64,000 nucleotides of DNA from Pythium myriotylum (Eukaryota > Oomycota > Peronosporomycetes > Pythiales > Pythiaceae): contig JALJCQ010000013.1 in NCBI GenBank assembly GCA_023091665.1, positions 1,798,001 through 1,862,000 of the forward strand. Direction: 5' to 3'. The notes beneath the pieces were generated by a model. The model did not search any database. It worked only from the letters and a program-made list of their open reading frames with translations, and was not told where the DNA came from. Numbering within the stretch: the first letter of the stretch is position 1; each line of letters begins with the position of its first letter. This document shows, one piece after another, positions 9,401 through 17,133 of the stretch. The translations under genes were made by a program, and so were the position numbers.

Positions 9401-10722
9401 TTCGATTCTTCGACAAGAAACCGAAGTGGTTTCTCACTCTGTTACTTCCAAGACTTGTTCCACAATTCTACCTTCAAGGAGATTTGTTGATCTATCACGG
9501 CAATCGCGTCAGTGGGATCTTCTTCTTGATGAGTGGTACTGTCGTTGCACGTTCGCCGCGATTACCGGGCGAAGACTCAGAACCAACAACGATTCGCGTG
9601 ACTCGTGCGTCAGTAACCGGAAGCGATGCGAATGGTAGCCGTAGTAGCACTCCACTCCAACGACCAAAACCTCGGGTCCAAGTGATTAGCATAGCTACTA
9701 ATGGACGAGTGACCGAGGCCGTTCCTGACAACGACGGCACAATTGCAACTCTGCATGAAGGCGAGTTTTTCGGCTACAAGGAAGTGCTGACAAGCTCGGT
9801 GGCGCAGTATAACGTGTTTGCCTGTCTCCCTACTGGAACATACACGTTGCCTAGTGAATCTCTCGAGTTCATACGCGAACTCTACCCGGACGTTCTCGAT
9901 GAGATGCGCCGATTTTTCTTGCACTCGATCACAAAACAGCAAACTATTCTCCAGCACTGGCACAACAACGATATTATGGGGATTTCAGTAGCCGAGAGAA
10001 ATCATATTATGCGTGGAATCGATCACTCGGAAAGTCTGAGCGATGAGGATCTACCAACAGCACGCCATTCTATCCCGGTTGTCGCAGAAATATGTGAAGT
10101 CGACAACGAATCCTCTGAGAGAGCAGAATCCTGCGGGTCGGTACTAGCCAGTGCTCTCTCACAATGTAGTGCAGACCACGAGGCAGGGTCCAATGTGAGG
10201 GCCTCAGCTCAAGATCATTTTCTTGGGGAAGCTTTGCAAGTACTCAAGGTCACCGAGATAGCAGAAATGGATGACGGGGGAGGAGAAGTTGAGTGTAGCG
10301 GCCCACTTGAGTCGACGGTTGATCCTTCACGAATCAATCGAGGAGCTGGGCAAAACCTACCTGACGGAGGATCGTTCAGGCTTCGCAGGCAATCGTCTGC
10401 TCGGCAATCTTCACAGACTCAACAAGAGGGTGAGCTTCTACTGCCAAATAATGAATCCTTCAGACTTCGTAGACAATCGTCAGACCGACAGAACCGCGCA
10501 AATTCAGATGTCTTGAGCGAATCTCGGTGGTCGACGTTGGTTCGTCTGCACTCGCGAAGGAACTCGCTTGTAGTCCCTAAGAAATCAACTCCACCCTTGC
10601 TTCGATTCCCATCGATGCCTGAAGAGATCAGTGCTCTCGTCAGTAAGCTTCTTGAGGTCGAAGGCTACAAGCGACCGACTTCTGATGATGATAATGAAGG
10701 CGAAAACGGAGAACTCAATTAA
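6481..10722 (+). CDS. Tandem two-repeat CNG/HCN/EAG-type cation channel
   Basis: One exon of 1413 codons encodes two complete channel modules in series. Repeat 1 has S1 from about residue 140, an Arg-rich S4 (RTIRLVRLLKLIRLLRLKR), pore SVGYGDIYG at about 343 and a C-linker/CNBD-like fold to about 560. Repeat 2 has S1 from about 660, S4 (IRTIKLVKLLRLVRVMKIF), pore ATVGFGDIFAV at about 855 and a second CNBD-like domain interrupted by about 85 hydrophilic residues. Both pores carry K+-filter-like GYGD/GFGD. Neither CNBD shows the canonical phosphate-binding FGE...RTA pattern, so nucleotide binding is doubtful. Two such chains would make a pseudo-tetramer. The C-tail is polar with two copies of SFRLRRQSS (10372-10398, 10456-10482), matching the PKA consensus RRxS. 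The first ATG is at 6481. Confidence 0.9.
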   Translation: MFGGHQKIHDAPHIESVQPHRPGTLLASLQTLRRGSGRVGPIASFPEDPTVLPQKTEHGRSNSFTKTLQANARGLVNRLPTMKALLNVGDLAKKTGSGQGLRRSGSSRRIRRREFNFVIPEPTPEKLQKLRWVIMPRSNWKVRWDLWIGFIICYSVVMVPYRIGFVVELQKWELYLNFVFDASFATDIAFNFFTGYFDEDVFVYELPKIRLRYLKSWFIFDLLSTLPMDQFFQAVTYPSDPSLLSFKLLRTIRLVRLLKLIRLLRLKRAVEAIQMDALNAHVFQTLKSLGFIILVIHLISCAWYMFYTWDPTGINWVTNINPDGIASPYLVCFYWVANTMMSVGYGDIYGITDNERLFSIFVECLGSVSVGLIIANIQMLTENYNPRGIKLKQKLSETKEFLLKRSIPRRMRQRVISQFEYHWSHHTVFDEDELLHHFPVSLQYEILAASMESFVKKFPFFGMTSVDFFVFTIPRLRPIVIGPGQPVVEAESVWEEVYFVVGGSLDATRGHAVVSTLTGGDICGIEYLVGSRRRYVHSYVSTSKTELFAIYTADLIEGMELCAIATKYLKDLSRIISERYTDAARRGHKVLQRQEGSNRRASIELFLQYRNRKSQSYHQLTNSSGLDDVKRYQLSVTDDIQLHWSIIRHYSRIRLLWDATMGVVVAWTTISVPFRISFNVADTRLLKTTDRLCDIVFLVDIFLNFFTTYIDETGVEIIDRHEIRKHYLKRSFTIDVVTTIPFDFFVELITASQDFRSLKLIRTIKLVKLLRLVRVMKIFKLNSQRLSELDVSMSTIRLLKLLAPALTIAHYVGCFWYYLSGDLEAKHAWWGRIYLDDPDSTMSKYIASVYWATTTMATVGFGDIFAVNSNEQLFSIFVMIGGTTLFAYVVGTVIEVVSNSKSLMNRENDLGQRVNAYIKERNVSSDFALACQEHLRYMNSEKTLFNEQGLFDALSHSMRSELILYLNSNVLSQIRFFDKKPKWFLTLLLPRLVPQFYLQGDLLIYHGNRVSGIFFLMSGTVVARSPRLPGEDSEPTTIRVTRASVTGSDANGSRSSTPLQRPKPRVQVISIATNGRVTEAVPDNDGTIATLHEGEFFGYKEVLTSSVAQYNVFACLPTGTYTLPSESLEFIRELYPDVLDEMRRFFLHSITKQQTILQHWHNNDIMGISVAERNHIMRGIDHSESLSDEDLPTARHSIPVVAEICEVDNESSERAESCGSVLASALSQCSADHEAGSNVRASAQDHFLGEALQVLKVTEIAEMDDGGGEVECSGPLESTVDPSRINRGAGQNLPDGGSFRLRRQSSARQSSQTQQEGELLLPNNESFRLRRQSSDRQNRANSDVLSESRWSTLVRLHSRRNSLVVPKKSTPPLLRFPSMPEEISALVSKLLEVEGYKRPTSDDDNEGENGELN

Positions 10723-10750
10723 AATGAGCAGGAAACCTTCAACTAACGTG

Positions 10751-13428
10751 CTATAGGTCAATTTCTTCACGGTCTTCAAAGTCACCAGATGTTTTTTGTC
10801 TTCCCTCAAAGTCTTCACTTTCAGTATCTTCCTCTGGATCGTCCTCCGCATCGATGATAACCAAACGCGAACCACCAATGTTGACACATACAATACCTCG
10901 TGTTGCCTGAGTCACAGTGGTTGTTTTCGTGAATACCACGGCTGATGATTTGTTCAGTGGGACTTCACGCCGCTTCACCCAGCACCTCTTCGTCGAGACT
11001 TTGTGAGCCGAAGTGGATTTGTCTCTCGCCTGGTAAAGATTTCGAAAAGAGCTATCATAGTCGACCATGTAGATCTTCATCCGTTCTATTCCACCTAGAG
11101 GTCAAAGTCAATAATGAGAGCCACCAGTACGCATGTCTCAAAGCATACCCATGTCGGTAACAACAAGTTGTTCTTGCTTCCCGCTATGTATTCCACCATA
11201 AAGTGAAGTATAGTGGACGCTGGAGCACGTATCGTCACCACCACACAACATCTCGAAATCCACCACACGCTTGCTCCATTTGAATGTGATAGGTCCCCCC
11301 GAAGTCGTGAGAAACGTGAAGCAGTGACCACGTCGTGCGACGATAACAAGCTGATACGAATTGTCGCGCGAACCTTCTTCGCTCACTCGAAGAGATTCAA
11401 GCGAGTTCCAGTCTACTGCTTCTAAAACGTTAAACTCAACAGAATCGCAGTCACTCGAGTCATCATCGTCACCCATCTCCTGGTCTTCTTCATCACTATC
11501 TGAATGAGGCCGGGCCATCCATCTCGTATGAAGCCTAACTTCATCAACGTCTCGCCCAAGATCAATCGGATGTAACCTACTCAGACCAACAGAGAGAGAG
11601 AGAGCACGAACCATCCGATTCATAATCCCACTCCACTGTGTATCGAGCGCGGTCACTTCCATCATCAACTTCGACGAAGCAAAGGCTTTTGATATCTCGT
11701 TCCCAAACGTGGCTTCCATTAACCACTCGTCCTGCTGCTGCTCCCGAAAATCTTTTGCGGACTTGACGGCATGCTCGAAAAAAGTCGCCAGACGTCGAAT
11801 GTTAAGAAGAGATTTACTTGTGGAATCGGGTAATCGTGTTGTCCCAGCTGCTGGTCTTGAAGTAACATCGTTTGTATGGATTTTCATCTGCTCAAGCAGC
11901 CACGAAAACAACTGTGCGAAGTTGTGCCTTGTCTCCATGAGCAATATCTCAAACTGTTCCAACGTCGCAATCAGATTTCCGATGTTCTCAATTGCAAAGT
12001 CAAGCTCAGCAGTTGAAATTCCAAGCGTATCACTGAAAGCACGATGATTCCACTTCACAGTCCCCCGTAGCTCAGCAATGTCGAATAGAGTTCTCTGCAA
12101 ATTGTGTTTGATCTTCGACGAGGACAAGTTTTGTATTGTATCGCAGCCGCTGAAAAACGTTTTTTGCATCCGTATAAAGTTCTGCCCGAAATGTTAGCAC
12201 AGCAGAAATGTAGAAACGAGGATGATAAACGCTTACCGGTTCTTGGATATTCTGGGCGAAAAACTGGGCAAGAGCGGGCGAGGCCACCCCACCAGCGATA
12301 ATAGCGAGCATATCTACTTGTGGAGTCACATGGTTGGCGTATTGTTTGTAAAGTGCCCCAAGCTGAGCCATTTTGGCTTCGAAACCACGAGTTGCGTTTA
12401 TCCACTGTACAGGATTTCGCATCAGCCATGATACCGCAGTGGATCCAAGAATACTAATCAATTTTGTACCTCTGAAGCAATTTGGCGTAGTGTCGACTGA
12501 GTCATGGTGAGGGATGACCGGACGTCAAAGCCAACCCGAGACATCACACTCAAATCGTATCGGACGTCCTGTAAACTTTGACTCAAGTCGACTTGAAGGA
12601 CAGTTCGAACGCGACTTCGCTCACTCGTACATCCCATACTACTTGAAATGTCTACCAATAGGGATGACAGATCTTCGGTGACCATAGCAGCATGAATGGT
12701 GAAGGAGTTGCCTGCAACACCTGTGTTGCTTTGGTTCTGAATAGCGAACCAGCGGTCACGAAGAGGCACCATCGCAACCAATACAAGGCCGTTCCACCAG
12801 AACCCGACCCTTCCAGCTTGATCTGAAGTCACGAGTACGCTCGCCTCTTCTTTGCCTTTGCGGACTGGTCTAGGCTGGACTGAGAACGTCGGAGGGCGAT
12901 TGCGTAGTACCGAGGAGGGCGGAACCACGAACCGGGGTCCTATGCTATCCCGAAGTTGCACCCAATGCATTGCGACAATGTTTGCTTCATGACGAAGCTC
13001 GTCGTTGTCTGTGTGGGGCTCGATCTCGGTTCCCTTGTCATCGCCGGCGCTTGCCATCGAGAACACCACGACCTCGCCTTCGTTACAGCCGACTGCGAGG
13101 CGCATGCCATCAGGGCTCCACGCTAGGGTCTCCATCGTAAAGAGCACCTCGGACGGCCTCACATGGACCACGCGCTGCCACGAGATCGTGCGCTGGCGAC
13201 GACGGCGCGTTCGTTAGCCTCTCTCTCTCTCTCGCGCGCGCTCGTTCTGGTCGAACGTACATGGACAAGAAGCTGGCGGTCCTCCGTCAGGACCGCGACG
13301 AGATCCATCGAGGGACAGCACGCGACGGCGTGCGCGCCGACGAATTTGTCCTGCAGCACGCTGCCCCATGCGGGCGAGTCCGCCGCCATGGTGGTGGTCG
13401 GCGAGTGCGGCAAGAGGCAGGATGCCAC
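10751..13428 (-). CDS. ANAPC4: Anaphase-promoting complex subunit 4 (APC4)
   Basis: Five exons (13428-13261, 13192-12470, 12404-12237, 12181-11149, 11094-10751) join in frame to 811 aa, close to the 808 aa of human APC4. APC4 is a scaffold of the APC/C ubiquitin ligase that drives mitotic exit. The N-terminal WD40 propeller is recognisable from TEDRQLLVHRTISWQRVV and LAWSPDGMRLAVGCNEGEVV; the spliced join restores the conserved H-R...W. The central helical insert contains AELRGTVKWNHRAF, matching the APC4 long domain. The C-terminus is acidic (DDPEEDTESEDF), as in other APC4 proteins. It is tail-to-tail with the channel gene, 28 bp apart, and head-to-head with the voltage-sensor PDE, perhaps sharing a promoter. 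An acidic stretch with a CK2-like pattern lies near 11450-11510. Confidence 0.9.
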
Positions 13429-13714
13429 GGGGTACGCAGAAGCAAAACACGTTGGAAACTTCTACGACGTTTCAAAACAAGGTCTACTCGGGTTTTCTGT
13501 GGATTGTTCCTGGCGGGGACCATGGAAAGAGCATGGGAAGAGCGAGCTCGGCGGCGGCGTGGCCGCGGCGGCGAGGCTCGCGCTGCCGCCCGCGTCGCCA
13601 GGGCCACTCGCCAGTGCCCACGGGAGCCGAGGGGCCAAGAGCGGCCTGCGGCTCCATTTGACGAAATCTGTCTGTTGGGCTGTCTCGTCTCCATGATACG
13701 TGGAGCTCGAAAGG
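13429..13714. promoter_or_regulatory. Divergent region between APC4 and the voltage-sensor PDE
   Basis: A 286-bp GC-rich gap. If the PDE start is really the ATG at 14192, the non-coding stretch extends to 14191. An overlapping minus-strand frame (14115-13462) has low-complexity composition and no recognisable domain. Confidence 0.3.
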
Positions 13715-16357
13715 ATGTCCTTCCCAGTCTTGGTATTATTGGTTGTAGTAGTAGTAGCGTGGTCGTCCAGTGGATCTTGCACAGGCGCCATGGCACTGTC
13801 GCCGCTGTACGATGGTATTGTTGGCGTCAATCTGGTAGGGAATGAGCGCCCGCTCAGTGACCCTGCCCATCCCGAAATAGCCAGCGCGCAGTCCATGACA
13901 CGACGCCTTGTCGGGCAAGAAATAACCGGCGCTGCCGCCATCGCCTTGGCGCCGCCCAAGAACAACATCAGCGGCAGTGGGCTCCGGCCGAGCAACATTG
14001 AGGCCCCCACTGCAAACTCCCGCGCCGCTGCGGGCACGACGCAAGCCTTCGATACTCTTCCTTCCCGCCGTTCGACACCGCAGCCTTCGCTCGGCCGGGA
14101 GCTCCACTCGGACATGACGACCGGCGAGTCGCCGGCTTCTCCAGCACACCCAACCGGAGTACCTCAAGGAAGTCCTCCACTACAAGCTACAATGAGCAGC
14201 ACCTTCCAGCCGAAACGACCGACATTGGCTCGATTCTTCAAGCGGTATCCGTACGGAGAGCGGCGGTCTCGGGCGGTGGCGCCAGCTGACGCAATGCCCA
14301 CGAAGCCGCGCCGTCGGAAAGCAGCATCTGATGTGACTAAAGCCCGCGAGGGTAGCGTCATTCAAGTGCGCCGCAACCACCGCTTCCGGCTCATGGTGGG
14401 CGAGTTCATGCGCAAACTCTACGTCGAACTCTTCTTCGTGATCATTGTGCTGTGCTATGGCATCTTCGTGCTTGTCCAGATCAATATGAGCGACTCTGAT
14501 CTCACCGAATACAAAAGCGTTATTGACGTGACAGACATCACCGTAGGTTCGATCCTTTTGCTCGAGATCTTACTGAAGATCTTCGCATATGGGCTTGATT
14601 ACTTGCGAAGCGGTTGGTCTCTGTTTGATGCTATCGTGATCGTCGCTAGCTTCGTACTCGGCATTGTCGCCGCTTCCGGTACAACGTCGATTGTGCTGCT
14701 CAAGATCCTCCGTCTGCGAGTGATCCTGCGCATCCTTCGCGTGCTAGTTGTCTTCGAGCGACTCAAACAGCGTTCCCAATCGATGAACTTGACACTTAAG
14801 CATCAGATTACGTCGCCCGTGGAGCACGTGCTACGACTACTGAATGACTTGCGCTTTCACCCGGCGTTGCGACGGTCTATCCGGGACGACATCGAGTATG
14901 CGATCGACGTGATCAAAAACAACCGCCTCTATGATGCCAACGAGGAAATTCTCAACGCAGAAGGTGTCGACGACGACACGCAGCAGTGGCTACGAGGCGA
15001 GATGATAAAAGTCAATGATACAGCTAAGGTTCTGAACGAGGATGTCGAAGAACGATCATCACTTGGCCCTGCGGGTAATGATGCAAACGGGAATGTTATC
15101 GCCGCCGCGAATGAGCCTCCTCCGGGAGGACAAAGCATCGGTCGAGCCCATGGCGGATTGACTTCCAGTGCAATACGTCGAAGTGTGACTATGAAGGAGC
15201 TACTTCCTCAACTTGACCCAGCCTCAGAATACGAATTGCATTCTCTTATGCTCAACGTAAGTTCGTGGGTTTTCGACATTTTTCGAGTGAACATCGTTAC
15301 TGGTGGCAATGTTCTCTGCCATCTCGGTTACTATTTACTTCACGAACTCGCTGCATCAACACTCCAGATTGAACAGGTGACGTTAGTTGCTTTTCTTATG
15401 GAAATTCAGCGAGGGTACATTGCTACAAACCCCTACCACAACGCGATTCACGCAGCGGATGTCATGCAAACGACATACTATTTCTTGTTGCAACCTGAAC
15501 TGCAGCCATTCCTAAGACCCCTTGACCGAGCACTCGCGCTTGTTTCAGCTGGCATCCACGATTTTAAGCACGACGGATTCAACAACAGTTTTCATATCAC
15601 CACAGCATCCGAAGTTGCCCTGCGATATAATGACCATGCTGTGCTTGAGAATTACCACGTTGCCCAATCATTCCTCGTAATGAAGAATCCCGATTTCAAC
15701 ATTTTGGGCAAGCTGTCCCCAGAGGATTTCAAGTACGCAAGAGAGATGATCATTCAAATGGTTTTAGCAACGGACATGGCCAAACATTTTGAAGATGTCG
15801 CTCTCTTTAAGGCTAACATACTCCCCGCGCCAAATGAAGATCTTAACATCAAGAATGTCGGAGACAAGAAGCTACTCTTGAAGATGATTCTCCACACGTG
15901 CGATGTCTCGAACCCTGCGAAGGACCGCGAGATCATGCTGAAGTGGACCGAGCGTGTGGTCGATGAATTTTTCCTTCAGGGGGATATGGAGAAGCAGCTT
16001 TCTCTCGCAGTTTCGCCTTTCATGGATCGCGATACTATTGTGTTGAAGAAAATGCAGGTCGGCTTTGCTGACTTCATCGTCTCACCACTCTTTAGCGTGT
16101 GGGCTCAGATTCTCCCTAATGTCAATGCTGGACCGTATAAAACTCTTCAAGGAAATCGGGAGTTTTGGTTTGGTTTGTCGGAAGACTTCAAGCCCCACAT
16201 GATCAAAGACGTCGTGCGAGATCTTGGAGCTCGAAAGAGAATGAGTCAGGCTCATACAACGGTAGCTGAGGATGGGCCCCACAATAATGCGTCGATCAAC
16301 ACCGGCCGCGTCCGGCGCAGCGTTGCAAGCTTATTAATGAGCTCAGACGATTCCTGA
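13715..16357 (+). CDS. Voltage-sensor domain fused to a class I cyclic nucleotide phosphodiesterase
   Basis: A single frame of 880 codons from the first ATG. Residues about 230-355 form a four-helix voltage-sensor domain. S2 has the counter-charge motif LLLEILLK, S3 has SLFDAIVIV with the conserved Asp, and S4 (LLKILRLRVILRILRVL) has basic residues at roughly three-residue spacing. There is no pore loop before the next domain. After a polar linker comes a PDE catalytic domain (about 500-850) with the class I metal-binding set: YHNAIHAADV, GIHDFKHDGFNN and HTCDVSNPAKD. It should hydrolyse cAMP and/or cGMP at a membrane, possibly under voltage control. The N-terminal 150 residues are low complexity, and ATGs at 13790 or 14192 are equally plausible starts. 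The layout parallels voltage-sensing phosphatases and Hv1. Confidence 0.87.
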   Translation: MSFPVLVLLVVVVVAWSSSGSCTGAMALSPLYDGIVGVNLVGNERPLSDPAHPEIASAQSMTRRLVGQEITGAAAIALAPPKNNISGSGLRPSNIEAPTANSRAAAGTTQAFDTLPSRRSTPQPSLGRELHSDMTTGESPASPAHPTGVPQGSPPLQATMSSTFQPKRPTLARFFKRYPYGERRSRAVAPADAMPTKPRRRKAASDVTKAREGSVIQVRRNHRFRLMVGEFMRKLYVELFFVIIVLCYGIFVLVQINMSDSDLTEYKSVIDVTDITVGSILLLEILLKIFAYGLDYLRSGWSLFDAIVIVASFVLGIVAASGTTSIVLLKILRLRVILRILRVLVVFERLKQRSQSMNLTLKHQITSPVEHVLRLLNDLRFHPALRRSIRDDIEYAIDVIKNNRLYDANEEILNAEGVDDDTQQWLRGEMIKVNDTAKVLNEDVEERSSLGPAGNDANGNVIAAANEPPPGGQSIGRAHGGLTSSAIRRSVTMKELLPQLDPASEYELHSLMLNVSSWVFDIFRVNIVTGGNVLCHLGYYLLHELAASTLQIEQVTLVAFLMEIQRGYIATNPYHNAIHAADVMQTTYYFLLQPELQPFLRPLDRALALVSAGIHDFKHDGFNNSFHITTASEVALRYNDHAVLENYHVAQSFLVMKNPDFNILGKLSPEDFKYAREMIIQMVLATDMAKHFEDVALFKANILPAPNEDLNIKNVGDKKLLLKMILHTCDVSNPAKDREIMLKWTERVVDEFFLQGDMEKQLSLAVSPFMDRDTIVLKKMQVGFADFIVSPLFSVWAQILPNVNAGPYKTLQGNREFWFGLSEDFKPHMIKDVVRDLGARKRMSQAHTTVAEDGPHNNASINTGRVRRSVASLLMSSDDS

Positions 16358-16460
16358 ATATTCTGACCATGAAGCCAGTTTTGGATGTACATAGAAACAG
16401 GGGCCAGGATCAAAGGAGGTGAATGCGATATTTATTAAGCTCATCTGTTCAGGATTTTGT

Positions 16461-16946
16461 TCAGTGTTGTGTCGCTAGCTTGTAATACGTTTTGCTGACT
16501 GGGTCGTAGTAACACCGAAGAATGGGATCGTAGATTAGTTCAATCGAGGTCCCAGAAGACGGCTCACGTTTCCGTCGATCCCCTTCAGCAGCCTTGAAAC
16601 TTTGTTCACTGCATTTGGTAAGGATCTTGGGACTCAAAGATCTCAACGTGGACACTAATGGTAAATGTGACCAGTCAGTCGACTCCAGCAAGCTGGCTAA
16701 ACGACCATCAGCGGATAGAGGGGGTCGCGATGCAAACTGGTTAGGCGGTCTATTTGCCTCCACGTCAACCTCATTGAGTTGATGCTTGACGTTTCCATTC
16801 GCTTCTTTCTGTGACTTCCCGAATAATGCTGTCTCTTCTCCTCGGGCGGAGCAAGTACTCGTCGTAGCCCCCGTGAAAAAAGATCGAGGTTCCAATTTAG
16901 TCCCTAGGACTCTATCGATCGGCGTTATTGAAACGCTGTTTTGCAT
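16461..16946 (-). CDS. Small protein with C-terminal OCRE-like aromatic motif
   Basis: A 161-aa frame. The first 120 residues are polar and unrecognised. The C-terminus has IYDPILRCYYDPVSKTYYKL, with the paired Y-D-P...Y-Y-D-P...Y-Y spacing of OCRE repeats, which bind proline-rich spliceosomal proteins in RNA-binding factors. No RRM or G-patch is present. An upstream mini-exon (ATG at about 17041, donor GTGAGT, acceptor near 16954) would not join in phase, so the ATG at 16946 was kept. It lies about 190 bp downstream of CFAP20DC on the same strand, and it could instead be a separately spliced 3' part of that gene, for which I see no supporting frame. Function unknown. Confidence 0.5.
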   Translation of the reverse strand: MQNSVSITPIDRVLGTKLEPRSFFTGATTSTCSARGEETALFGKSQKEANGNVKHQLNEVDVEANRPPNQFASRPPLSADGRLASLLESTDWSHLPLVSTLRSLSPKILTKCSEQSFKAAEGDRRKREPSSGTSIELIYDPILRCYYDPVSKTYYKLATQH

Positions 16947-17133
16947 ACCACCGTCTGTGTGAACAGCATTTAGTAAACAACTGCAAACTATTCACAGGTC
17001 GGATCTACTCACCATAACTAGTGTTGCGCTCATCACTGATACTCCCTCGCTCTTGACACCGCCTTCTTGTTTCTCGAGAATCGCTCCAATGACAACGGTC
17101 TAGCGTTCGAAGGCAATCTGTCCTACAGATTAT

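Noticed and set aside
13217..13235. CT-rich run in the first APC4 intron as a regulatory element
   Set aside because: Simple dinucleotide repeat inside a 68-bp intron; no further support.
13715..13800. Signal peptide at the start of the voltage-sensor PDE
   Set aside because: The hydrophobic run comes from a GTA repeat in doubtful N-terminal coding sequence, and a cytosolic PDE domain with later starts at 13790 or 14192 is equally likely.
13462..14115. Minus-strand 217-codon ORF opposite the PDE N-terminus
   Set aside because: Low-complexity GC-rich shadow without a domain; the PDE frame continues to a real protein on the other strand.
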